Assembly (NCBI RefSeq): GCF_026340305.1
Contig: NZ_JAPEPI010000005.1
Coordinates: forward strand, 1-64,000
Direction of reading: 5' to 3'
Source: Streptomyces sp. NBC_01381
Lineage (GTDB): Bacteria; Actinomycetota; Actinomycetes; Streptomycetales; Streptomycetaceae
Length of the DNA: 64,000 nucleotides
The notes below the pieces were generated by a model. It had not been told where the DNA came from and ran no database searches. It saw only the letters and a list, made by a program, of their open reading frames with translations. Shown piece after piece: positions 33,522 through 42,059 of this stretch. Within the stretch, counting starts at the first letter, position 1. Every line of letters starts with the position of its first letter. The translations under genes and the position numbers were made by a program.

Positions 33522-36500
33522 ATGTCCAACGAAGACAAGCTTGTCGACTACCTCAAGCGGGTGACGTCCGATCTCCAGGAGACCCGCAGGCGGCTGGCCG
33601 AGCGGGAGGCGGCCGACGACGAGCCCGTCGCCATCGTGGGCATGGCCTGCCGCTATCCCGGCGACGTCGCCTCGCCCGCCGATCTGTGGAACCTGGTCGA
33701 CCAGGGGACCGACGCGGTCACGGAACTGCCGCACGACCGCGGCTGGGACATCGAGAAGATCAAGGAGAAGAGCTACTCGGTCGAGGCGGGCTTCGTGCAC
33801 GAGGCCCCCCTGTTCGACGCGGGCTTCTTCGGCATCTCTCCGCGCGAGGCCGTGGCGATGGACCCGCAGCAGCGGCTCCTGCTGGAGACCTCCTGGGAGT
33901 TGTTCGAGCACGCGGGCCTGGACGTCACCGCGTTCAAGGGCAGCCGGACCGGTGTGTTCGTCGGCATCGTGGAGGAGAGCTACCTCGGGCTCAACGCCCC
34001 CGAGGAGTTCGAGGGCTACCTCATGACCAGCAAGCTCAGCAGTGTGGCTTCTGGCCGGATCTCGTACACCTACGGCTTCGAGGGGCCCGCGGTGTCGCTC
34101 GACACGGCCTGCTCCTCGTCCCTCGTCGCGATGCACTCGGCGATCCGGTCGCTGCGGTCCGGCGAGTCGACCCTGGCTGTCGCCGGCGGTGTGACGGTCA
34201 GCTGCGACCCCGGCGGCCTCATCGACTTCGCCAAGCAGCGCGGTCTCGCCGCCGACGGGCGGTGCAAGTCGTTCGCCGCCGCGGCCGACGGCACCGCCTG
34301 GTCCGAGGGTGCGGGGCTGGTGCTGCTGGAGCGGTTGTCGGATGCGCGGCGTCTTGGGCATCGGGTGCTGGCGGTGGTGCGGGGTTCGGCGGTGAACCAG
34401 GACGGTGCGTCCAATGGTCTGACGGCTCCCAACGGTCCCTCGCAGGAGCGTGTGATCCGGGAGGCGTTGGGGAGCGCTGGGCTCTCGTTCGCGGATGTGG
34501 ATGCGGTGGAGGCGCACGGGACGGGGACGCGGCTGGGCGACCCGATCGAGGCGCAGGCACTGCTGGCCACCTACGGGCAGCAGCGCCGTGACGGGCGCCC
34601 CCTCTACCTGGGCTCGCTGAAGTCGAACATCGGCCACAGCGTCGCCGCCGCCGGTGTCGGCGGTGTGATCAAGATGGTGGAGGCGATACGGCGCGGGGTG
34701 CTGCCCAAGACGCTGCACGTGGACGCTCCGACGCCGGAGGTGGACTGGGACTCCGGTGCGGTGGAACTGCTCACCGAGGCCAGGCCCTGGCCCGGCACGG
34801 GGGCGCCGCGCCGGGCCGCCGTCTCCTCCTTCGGAGTGAGCGGGACGAACGCGCACGTGGTGCTGGAGGAAGCCCCGGAAGAGCCCTCCCCCTCGCCCTC
34901 GCCCGCACCGGACCCGGAGGCCGCCGACGCCGCCGGCGCCTCGACGGTGGTGCCGTGGGTCGTGTCGGGGCGTTCCCTCGAGGGCGTACGGGGGCAGGCG
35001 GCGCGGCTCCTTGCGGCCGTGCAGGCCGATCCCGCGCCGGCGCCCCGGGACGTGGCCTGGTCCCTGGTGTCGAGCCGTGCGGTCTTCGAGGACCGTGCGG
35101 TCGTCACCGGCAGTTCCCGGGACGAACTGGTCGCAGGCCTTGGCGCGTTGGCCCGCGGCGAGTTTGCACCGGGCGTCGTGAAGGGCACCGCGTCCGGCAC
35201 CGCGGGCCGCGCGGTGTTCGTGCTGCCCGGCCAGGGCACCCAGTGGACGGGCATGGCGGTGGGGCTGCTGGACTCCTCACCGGTGTTCGCCGAGCAGATG
35301 GGCGCGTGCGGCCGGGCGCTCGCCGAGTTCGTGGACTGGGACCTTAAGGGCGTGCTCCGCCAGGCACCGGGCGCGCCGTCGCTGGAACGCGTCGACGTGG
35401 TGCAGCCGGTGTCCTGGGCGGTGATGGTGTCGCTGGCGGCGCTGTGGCGCTCCTACGGCGTGCAGCCGGCGGCGGTGGTGGGCCACTCGCAGGGCGAGAT
35501 CGCGGCCGCGTGCGTGGCCGGCGCGCTGTCCCTGGCCGACGGGGCGCGCGTGGTGGCGCTGCGGTCGCAGGCCATCGCGGCGGGCCTGGCCGGCGGGGGC
35601 GGGATGGTGTCCGTGGCACAGGCGCCGGCGGACGTCGAGACCCGCCTTGCGCGCTATCGGGGCCGGCTGGAGGTCGCGGCGCTGAACGGCCCCGGGTCCG
35701 TCGTGGTGGCGGGCGACCCGGACGCGCTGGACGAGCTCCTTGCGGAGTGCGAGGCCGCGGGCGTGCGGGCCCGGCGGATCGCGGTGGACTACGCCTCGCA
35801 CACCTGGCACGTGGAGCGGATCGAGGACGAACTGGCCCGTGTTCTGGCCGACGTGCGGCCGCTCCCCTCCGAGGTGCCGTTCTTCTCGACGATGACCGGC
35901 GACTGGCTGGACACCTCCACGATGGACGCCGGGTACTGGTACCAAAACCTGCGCCAGACGGTGCGCTTCCACTCCGCCGTCCAATCCCTTGCCGCCGAGG
36001 GCTTCGGCACGTTCATCGAGGTCAGTGCGCACCCGGTGCTGTCCACGAGCGTCCAGGACATACTCGAGAGCGCGACGCGGCCCGAGGTCCCGGCCGTGGT
36101 GGCGGGGACACTGCGCCGCAACGAGGGAGGCCTGGGCCGCTTCCTGACCTCGCTGGCCGAGGTGTGGGTGCAGGGCGTGGACGTCGACTGGACCGGGGCC
36201 CTGGCCGGTGCGGGCGCCCGGCGGGTGGACCTGCCGACCTACGCCTTCCAGCGCAAGCGCTACTGGCTCGACGAGCAGGCCGTGACCGGGGACGCGGCGA
36301 GCCTTGGCCTCGCCGCTGCCGGGCACGCGCTGCTGGGCGCCGCGGTGCCGGTCGCGGACGGCGACGAGGTCCTGCTGACCGGGCGCATCTCCCGGCTCAC
36401 CCACCCCTGGCTCGCCGGGCACACCGTCCTTGGCACCGACGTCGTACCGTCCTCGGTGTTCGTCGAACTCGCCGTCCGCGCGGGCGACGAGAGGGGCTGC

Positions 36501-39500
36501 ACCGTCCTGGAGGAACTCTCCCTCGCCGCCCCGCTGGTGCTGCCGCAGACGGGCGGGCTGCAGATCCAGGTCCGCGTCGGAACGTCCGACGACACCGGCC
36601 GCCGCACCGTCACCGTCTCGGCGCGCACCGACGCCGCCGACACGCTCTGGACGGTCCACGCGGCGGGCCTGCTGGGCGCGGACGCCACAGCCGACGCGGC
36701 GGGCCTCCAGCAATGGCCGCCGCCCGGCGCCGAGGAAGTCGCCCTCGACAGCGGGACCGCGGAGCCGACCGGGGCCGGCACCGGGCACGGGCCGACCCTC
36801 CCGGGCATCACCGCGGCCTGGCGCTCCGGCGACACCCTGTTCGCGGAGGTGAGCCTTCCCGAACAACTACAGGCGGGCTGCGCGTACTTCGGACTGCATC
36901 CGGCACTGCTGGACATGGCCGTGCGCGCCGTAGGCCTGGCCGAGGACGAGCCGGCGAGCCCCCTCGCGCCGATCGCCGCCGACTGGCGAGGGGTGCGCCT
37001 GCACGCCGTCGGAGCCGCCGCCCTGCGCGTCCGCATCGACCGGGCCGCGGACGGCTTCACCCTGCTGGCGGCGGACCGCGTCGGGCACCCCGTCCTGAGC
37101 GCCGAGCGGGTCGAGCCGCGCGCACTGAGCGCCCAGACCCTCGACGAGTCGCTCAAGCACGGCTACGACGCGCTGTTCGAGACGGCCTGGCAGCCGCTCC
37201 GCGGCACGCGGGAAGACACCGGCGGCCTGCGCTGGGGCCTGCTCGGCGACCGCGGGGGCAGCCTCACCGTGCCCGGCGCCCGGGCCTTCGCCGACATAGG
37301 CGCCGTCGCGGCCGCCGACACACCGGTGGACGCCGTCCTCCTCGACCTCACGCGACCTCACGAGCCGCCGTCGGGAGCGGATGTCCCCGGCTTCGTGCGT
37401 GCGGCGGCGCACCGGATGCTGGCGCTGCTGCAGGAATGGCTGGCACAGGAGCGGCTCGCCGCCACCCGGCTCGTCGTGGCGACCCGGGGAGCGATGAGCC
37501 CGCTGGGGGAGGGAACGGCAGATCCGCAGGCCGCCGCACTGTGGGGGCTTGTGCGCTCGGCACAGTCGGAGGCGCCGGGCCGGATCGTGCTGGTCGACAT
37601 CGACGGCGACCCGCGTTCCGCGGCCGCACTGCCGACGGCCCTCGCCTCGCAGGAGCCGCAGACGGCGATCCGGGACGGCAGGATCCTCCTGCCTCGGCTG
37701 CGCCGCGTCGCTCCCCCCACCGCCACCGCCACGGGCATGAACCGCAACCGGTGGAAGCCCGACGGCACGGTCCTGGTGACCGGTGGTACCGGATCCCTGG
37801 GCGCGCTGTTCGCCCGGCGGCTGGTCGCCGAGCACGGGGTGGCGCGGTTGCTGCTGGTGAGCCGGCGCGGGCCGGGCGCCCCCGGGGCGCAGGAGCTGCG
37901 CCGGGAACTGACCGGTCTCGGCGCCGAGGTGGAGATCGCCGCGTGCGACATCACGGACCGGGAGGCGCTGGTGGATCTGCTGGCCGGCGTCCCCGCCGAC
38001 CGTCCGCTGACCGGCGTCGTGCACACGGCCGGTGTCCTGGACGACGGTCTGCTGCAGGACCAGACGCCCGAACGCCTCGACACGGTCATGCGCCCCAAGG
38101 TCGACGCGGCGTGGCACCTGCACGAGCTCACCCGCGACCTCGGCCTGACGGCGTTCGTCCTCTTCTCCTCCCTCGCCGGTGTGATCGGCGGCGCCGGACA
38201 GTCCAACTACGCGGCCGCCAACGTGTTCCTCGACGCCCTGGCCGAACACCGCGCCGCCGCGGGACTCGCCGCCACCTCCGTGGCCTGGGGCGTGTGGACC
38301 CAGGACAGCGGCATGACCGGCCACCTGAACGATGCGGACCTCAACCGCATCGCCCGGGGCGGCTTCCGCCCCATCGGGCAGGAGCAGGGGCAGGCCATGC
38401 TCGACACCGCGCTGCGGCTCGGGACACCCGCCCTGGTGGGTACGCCGCTCGACCCGGGAACCCTGCGCGAACGGCCCTCACAGGCACCGCCCGTGCTGCG
38501 GGCACTGCTGCGCACACCGGTGCGCCGCACGGCCCAGAACGTCGACAACGGCTTCGACACCCTGCTCGGGCGGCTGGCCGGACTCGAGGAGAAGGAACAG
38601 CTGCGCCGGGTGCTCGACGTGGTCCTGGCCGAGACCGCCACCGTGCTCGGGCACACGAGCACCGACGGCATCCGGCCGGCACAGCGGTTCTCGGAGCTGG
38701 GCTTCGACTCCCTCACCTCCGTCGAACTGCGCAACCAGCTGGCCGGCACCACCGGCTGCCGGCTCCCGGCCACGGTGGTCTTCGACCGGCCCACGCCGAC
38801 GGAGCTCGCGGCCTTCCTGCGGACCGTCCTTCTGGAGCGGCTGGGGGAGCAGGTGTCCACCGCGCGCGACGCGGTGGACTTCGAGGCCGAGATCGACCTG
38901 CCCGCCGACATCGTTCCCGCGGCAGAGGTGTCCTACGAGGTCACCGACCCGCAGGAGGTCCTGCTGACGGGCGCCACCGGCTTCCTCGGCGCCTTCCTGC
39001 TCCGTGACCTGATGCGCTCGGGACGCGGCACGGTGCACTGCCTCGTCCGCGGCGCCGACGAGGAGGCGGCGCGGGCACGGCTCAGGGCGGGCCTTGAGTG
39101 GTTCGGTGTGTGGGACGAGATCGACCCCGCCCGGCTTTCCGTGGTCGTCGGCGATCTCGCCGAGCCGCGTCTGGGGCTCGAGGAGAGCGACTTCGACAGC
39201 CTGGCGAGGCGCGTGGACGCCGTCTACCACGCCGGGGCGACCGTCAACTGGCTTTACCCGTACACGGAGTTGAAGGCGCCCAACGTGTCCGGCACCGTCG
39301 AGGTGCTGCGGCTGGCCGCACGTGAGCGCTCGGTTCCGGTCCACTACGTGTCGACGACGGGAGTCTTCTCCGGCGGTGAGTCCGACGGCATGCCCCGCAG
39401 GCCGGACGACCCGACCGCGCCCGTCGAGCGCCAGCCCACCGGCTACGTGCAGAGCAAGTGGGTGGCGGAGCGGATCGTGGGCCTGGCCGCGGACCGGGGG

Positions 39501-40046
39501 CTGCCGGTCACGATCCACCGGGCCGACGTCATCTCGGGCGACCAGGCACGGGGGGCCTGCCAGACCAGTGACTTCGTGTGGCTCAGCCTCAAGGGCCTGG
39601 TCCAGGCCGGCGCCGCCCCCGAAGGTCTGGGCGGGAACGTGCACTTCGTGCCGGTCGACTACGTCAGCGCGGCGATCGTCGCCCTGTCCCGGAAGAAGGA
39701 GGCGTCCGGACAGATCTTCCACCTGTTCAACCAGAGCGGGGTGACCTTCCGCGACTGCGTGGAGTATCTGCGGGGGTACGGCTACGCGATCGACGAGGCG
39801 GATCACGGCAGTTGGCGCGCCCTGGTGCAGGCGGACCGCGACAACGCCATGCTGCCGCTCTTCGACGCGTTCGAGGCGATCGCGCTGGGCGGCGACGGAG
39901 CCTTTGCGGGCATCGACACGACCTCCACGGAGACGGCCCTGGTCGGCACCGGCGTCGAGTGCCCCCCGCTCACGGAGGAACTCTTCCGGAAGTACGTCGA
40001 GTTCTTCGTGCGCGTCGGCCACTTCCCCGCGCCGGGCAGGCGGTGA
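33522..40046 (+). CDS. Modular PKS-B: KS-AT(methylmalonyl)-DH(degenerate)-KR-ACP-thioester reductase
   Basis: A 2174-residue PKS with a reductive release domain. Docking helix 1-32; KS about 33-450, Cys197; AT about 566-850, Ser656 in GHSQGE and YASH at 757-760, the methylmalonyl-CoA signature; DH about 915-1190; KR about 1415-1640 with Tyr1563 and an LDD motif (B-type stereochemistry); ACP Ser1730; thioester-reductase domain about 1812-2174 with GATGFLG near 1817 and YVQSK (Tyr1975, Lys1979). The DH keeps His967 and Asp1131 but has Arg1135 where His or Gln is usual and a broken YGPxF strand, so the product is probably a 2-methyl-3-hydroxy unit. The final domain releases the chain by NADPH reduction as an aldehyde or alcohol. 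The start ATG has GAAAGGG upstream. Confidence 0.92.
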   Translation: MSNEDKLVDYLKRVTSDLQETRRRLAEREAADDEPVAIVGMACRYPGDVASPADLWNLVDQGTDAVTELPHDRGWDIEKIKEKSYSVEAGFVHEAPLFDAGFFGISPREAVAMDPQQRLLLETSWELFEHAGLDVTAFKGSRTGVFVGIVEESYLGLNAPEEFEGYLMTSKLSSVASGRISYTYGFEGPAVSLDTACSSSLVAMHSAIRSLRSGESTLAVAGGVTVSCDPGGLIDFAKQRGLAADGRCKSFAAAADGTAWSEGAGLVLLERLSDARRLGHRVLAVVRGSAVNQDGASNGLTAPNGPSQERVIREALGSAGLSFADVDAVEAHGTGTRLGDPIEAQALLATYGQQRRDGRPLYLGSLKSNIGHSVAAAGVGGVIKMVEAIRRGVLPKTLHVDAPTPEVDWDSGAVELLTEARPWPGTGAPRRAAVSSFGVSGTNAHVVLEEAPEEPSPSPSPAPDPEAADAAGASTVVPWVVSGRSLEGVRGQAARLLAAVQADPAPAPRDVAWSLVSSRAVFEDRAVVTGSSRDELVAGLGALARGEFAPGVVKGTASGTAGRAVFVLPGQGTQWTGMAVGLLDSSPVFAEQMGACGRALAEFVDWDLKGVLRQAPGAPSLERVDVVQPVSWAVMVSLAALWRSYGVQPAAVVGHSQGEIAAACVAGALSLADGARVVALRSQAIAAGLAGGGGMVSVAQAPADVETRLARYRGRLEVAALNGPGSVVVAGDPDALDELLAECEAAGVRARRIAVDYASHTWHVERIEDELARVLADVRPLPSEVPFFSTMTGDWLDTSTMDAGYWYQNLRQTVRFHSAVQSLAAEGFGTFIEVSAHPVLSTSVQDILESATRPEVPAVVAGTLRRNEGGLGRFLTSLAEVWVQGVDVDWTGALAGAGARRVDLPTYAFQRKRYWLDEQAVTGDAASLGLAAAGHALLGAAVPVADGDEVLLTGRISRLTHPWLAGHTVLGTDVVPSSVFVELAVRAGDERGCTVLEELSLAAPLVLPQTGGLQIQVRVGTSDDTGRRTVTVSARTDAADTLWTVHAAGLLGADATADAAGLQQWPPPGAEEVALDSGTAEPTGAGTGHGPTLPGITAAWRSGDTLFAEVSLPEQLQAGCAYFGLHPALLDMAVRAVGLAEDEPASPLAPIAADWRGVRLHAVGAAALRVRIDRAADGFTLLAADRVGHPVLSAERVEPRALSAQTLDESLKHGYDALFETAWQPLRGTREDTGGLRWGLLGDRGGSLTVPGARAFADIGAVAAADTPVDAVLLDLTRPHEPPSGADVPGFVRAAAHRMLALLQEWLAQERLAATRLVVATRGAMSPLGEGTADPQAAALWGLVRSAQSEAPGRIVLVDIDGDPRSAAALPTALASQEPQTAIRDGRILLPRLRRVAPPTATATGMNRNRWKPDGTVLVTGGTGSLGALFARRLVAEHGVARLLLVSRRGPGAPGAQELRRELTGLGAEVEIAACDITDREALVDLLAGVPADRPLTGVVHTAGVLDDGLLQDQTPERLDTVMRPKVDAAWHLHELTRDLGLTAFVLFSSLAGVIGGAGQSNYAAANVFLDALAEHRAAAGLAATSVAWGVWTQDSGMTGHLNDADLNRIARGGFRPIGQEQGQAMLDTALRLGTPALVGTPLDPGTLRERPSQAPPVLRALLRTPVRRTAQNVDNGFDTLLGRLAGLEEKEQLRRVLDVVLAETATVLGHTSTDGIRPAQRFSELGFDSLTSVELRNQLAGTTGCRLPATVVFDRPTPTELAAFLRTVLLERLGEQVSTARDAVDFEAEIDLPADIVPAAEVSYEVTDPQEVLLTGATGFLGAFLLRDLMRSGRGTVHCLVRGADEEAARARLRAGLEWFGVWDEIDPARLSVVVGDLAEPRLGLEESDFDSLARRVDAVYHAGATVNWLYPYTELKAPNVSGTVEVLRLAARERSVPVHYVSTTGVFSGGESDGMPRRPDDPTAPVERQPTGYVQSKWVAERIVGLAADRGLPVTIHRADVISGDQARGACQTSDFVWLSLKGLVQAGAAPEGLGGNVHFVPVDYVSAAIVALSRKKEASGQIFHLFNQSGVTFRDCVEYLRGYGYAIDEADHGSWRALVQADRDNAMLPLFDAFEAIALGGDGAFAGIDTTSTETALVGTGVECPPLTEELFRKYVEFFVRVGHFPAPGRR

Positions 40047-40071
40047 AGGGCAGGTCGTCTTCGGGCTCGAT

Positions 40072-40120
40072 CCGCCGTCCGCCCCCGCCCCTCTCCCAAA
40101 GGGGCGGGGGCGGACGGCGG
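40072..40120. terminator. Bidirectional terminator, perfect 20-bp stem
   Basis: 40072-40091 pairs exactly with 40101-40120 around a nine-base loop, between the convergent PKS-B and TetR genes. Confidence 0.9.
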
Positions 40121-40143
40121 GCGGCCGGGCGCCGCTGCCGTCG

Positions 40144-40875
40144 CTACGACTCCTGCGGCGGCAGGTACTCGAGGTTGTGCAGGACGCACAGTTCCCTCAG
40201 GCTCTCCTCGAAGACCGGCTCAAGATCCGAGTAGGCGAAGTCCAGTTGGTGGAGGACTTCCATGCACAGCAGCCCGTAGAGCCTGATCCAGCTCTTCAGG
40301 AACTGGTGCAGTGCCTCGGGAGGCAGCGGGCTGTCGGCCCGGGCCGCGTACTCGAGGATCTGCTCCTGCAAAGAAGGAGGCAGATCCTCGAACCGCGTGG
40401 CCGGGGAGGGGTTCTTCTCCCAGATGTCGACGAACTGGTCGAGGAAGACCTTCTCGAACTGCTGCCCGGCACGCAGCCGCGGCGACTCCGCGTCGTGGCG
40501 TGCCGCCGCGCGGACCGGACTGGCGAACATCCAGCGGAACTCACCGGGGTGGTTGATCGCCCATGCCCGCATCGAGCGGCAGGTGGCGGCCAGCCGCCGG
40601 CCGGGGTGCTCCGGCGGGCAGGCGTCCCGCGCCGCCTGCATGGTCGTCGTCAGCTCCTGGTAGAAGTCCGCGATCACCGCTTCGACCAGCGCGTCATGGC
40701 TGGCGTAGTAGCGGTACACGGCGGGTCCGCTCATGCCCATCTCGCGGGCCACGGCGTTGACCGTCACGCCCGTCGGTCCGTGCTTGCGCAGGAGCTGGCG
40801 GGCCGTGCTGCGGATCTCCAGCAGGGTGGCTTGCCGGCGCTTCTCCACGCGGCTGCTTGACGTCTGCTGCGGCAT
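40144..40875 (-). CDS. TetR-family regulator, twin 1
   Basis: A 243-residue repressor. Helix-turn-helix at about 30-60: GVTVNAVAREMGMSGPAVYRYY. The C-terminal domain reads FYQELTTTMQAARDACPPEHPG, WMFASPV and LDFAYSDLEPVFEESLRELC. It is a close paralogue of the TetR at 54096-54824, by eye well over half identical through the whole length. I chose ATG at 40875 (GAGGACAGG upstream) because the twin must start at the matching point; an in-frame ATG at 40905 falls inside the shared upstream element. It is divergent from the flavoprotein gene at 41212. Likely an autorepressor of the shared 51-bp element. Confidence 0.87.
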   Translation of the reverse strand: MPQQTSSSRVEKRRQATLLEIRSTARQLLRKHGPTGVTVNAVAREMGMSGPAVYRYYASHDALVEAVIADFYQELTTTMQAARDACPPEHPGRRLAATCRSMRAWAINHPGEFRWMFASPVRAAARHDAESPRLRAGQQFEKVFLDQFVDIWEKNPSPATRFEDLPPSLQEQILEYAARADSPLPPEALHQFLKSWIRLYGLLCMEVLHQLDFAYSDLEPVFEESLRELCVLHNLEYLPPQES

Positions 40876-41211
40876 CTTCCTGTCCTCGCTTCCAGTCATT
40901 GACATGATAGGTAACCTATGGTTTGTTAGTGCCTGTAAGGTAAGTCATTGCGTAAAACATTAATGAGCAAGCGACGCAGAGTCCACAGCTGCTCCACGGT
41001 CCGGATGTGAAGGAGCTTGTCGGGGTGGCGGGAGAGGGCGCCGGCCACCGTCGATCCGGGGCGTCCGCCGGGTGGTGGCGGTGCAGGACACCCGAATCGA
41101 GCAGCTGATCGACGCGCTGGAGAAGGCGGCCACCGCGGGCCTTGCCGTGCGGTCGGGCGCGGAGCGACCGGAAAAGCACCTCGCATCACGCAACCACGAG
41201 AAGGAGTCGTC
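40876..41211. promoter_or_regulatory. Divergent promoter region, TetR twin 1 and flavoprotein genes
   Basis: 336 bp with an AT-rich left part holding the operator-like element at 40897-40947. The right half (41000-41190) has no recognisable gene. The ribosome site AAGGAG of the flavoprotein gene is at 41201-41206. Confidence 0.5.
40897..40947 (-). promoter_or_regulatory. 51-bp promoter/operator element shared with TetR twin 2
   Basis: Read on the minus strand, TGACTTA-CTTAC, then TAACAAACCATAGG, then a palindrome and ATGTCAATG, it lines up without gaps with 54022-54072. The palindrome ATAGGTAACCTAT (40907-40919) is perfect here. The match stops at the start of the coding region, so it is a conserved control sequence. 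Confidence 0.8.
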
Positions 41212-41994
41212 ATGCCGGACGGTACGGTGAAGCCCGCGCGGCGCCCGTCACTCAATCCCCTCGAGCACCTCTTCGCCAAGCAGCGGCTGGAGGGAGTGAT
41301 CACGGAGACGGACTCAGTGACCCCGACGATGAAGCGCATCCGGATCGCCGCCGACGGGCTGAGCGGAACGGTCATCCCCCCGGGGCGTCACATCCGGATC
41401 CAGATCAACGACCCCCTGTCGCTGTACGGGATCCTGCGCCCGGGTGAAACGCTCCGCACCTACTCCGTCTGGGATCAGTCGGATGACGGCCGGGAAGTTG
41501 AAATCCGAACGCATCTTTACGACGGCGAGGGTATCGGACTGCGCTGGACCCGCGATGTTCAGGTCGGCCAGGAGGTCTCGTTCTGGGGGCCGTTGGGTGA
41601 TTTCGACCTCCGGACGGACGCTCCGTACCACGTGTTCGTCGGCGAGGAGACGGCGTCCGCCGCGTTCGGCCCCATGATCAGGGCGCTCGGGTCCGAGGCG
41701 CGGGTGTACGGGGTGCTGGAGAGCGAGTCCCCCGACGACGAGGTGCCCGTGCCCGGGCCGCACATCCTCAGGCGCGCGTACCGCAGGGGCGCATCCCCGG
41801 TCTCCTCGCAGGCTCTGCTCGGCGCGGTGTCGGACCTGGACCTCCCCGAGGAGATCGGCGTGGCGTACGTCGCGGGTGAGGCGCGTACGTGCCAGGCGGT
41901 CCGGGACCACCTCGTCCACGTGCGGAAGTGGCCCCGTACTCAGATCAAGGTCAAGCCCTTCTGGACACCGGGGAAGCGAGGGCTTCACCACTGA
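41212..41994 (+). CDS. Siderophore-interacting-type FAD/NAD(P)H reductase
   Basis: A 260-residue flavoprotein of the SIP/ViuB type. The FAD-binding barrel contains LRTYSVW (the RxYS motif, about residues 83-89), followed by IRTHLYDGEGIGLRWTRDVQVGQEVSFWGP; the NAD(P)H-binding half has FVGEETASAAFGPMIRALG and VAYVAGEARTCQAVRDHL. The family reduces ferric chelates or supplies electrons to partner enzymes. ATG at 41212 follows AAGGAG. It is divergent from TetR twin 1 and probably under its control. In a polyketide cluster it may reduce a quinone or feed an oxygenase, but iron release is the family norm. Confidence 0.8.
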   Translation: MPDGTVKPARRPSLNPLEHLFAKQRLEGVITETDSVTPTMKRIRIAADGLSGTVIPPGRHIRIQINDPLSLYGILRPGETLRTYSVWDQSDDGREVEIRTHLYDGEGIGLRWTRDVQVGQEVSFWGPLGDFDLRTDAPYHVFVGEETASAAFGPMIRALGSEARVYGVLESESPDDEVPVPGPHILRRAYRRGASPVSSQALLGAVSDLDLPEEIGVAYVAGEARTCQAVRDHLVHVRKWPRTQIKVKPFWTPGKRGLHH

Positions 41995-42059
41995 GCCAGG
42001 GGACGGGCTCCCTTGACCGTCCTCCTGGTCCCCCTCCCCGGCGCGCGGGGAAGAGGCAG

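Noticed and set aside
40875..40905. Start of TetR twin 1 at the upstream ATG (40905)
   Set aside because: The codons from 40905 lie in the non-coding element conserved with twin 2, where the corresponding ATG is out of frame. ATG 40875 matches the twin.
42000..42059. Terminator between the flavoprotein gene and SARP-B
   Set aside because: GC-rich with only four-to-five-base complementary arms. No convincing stem.
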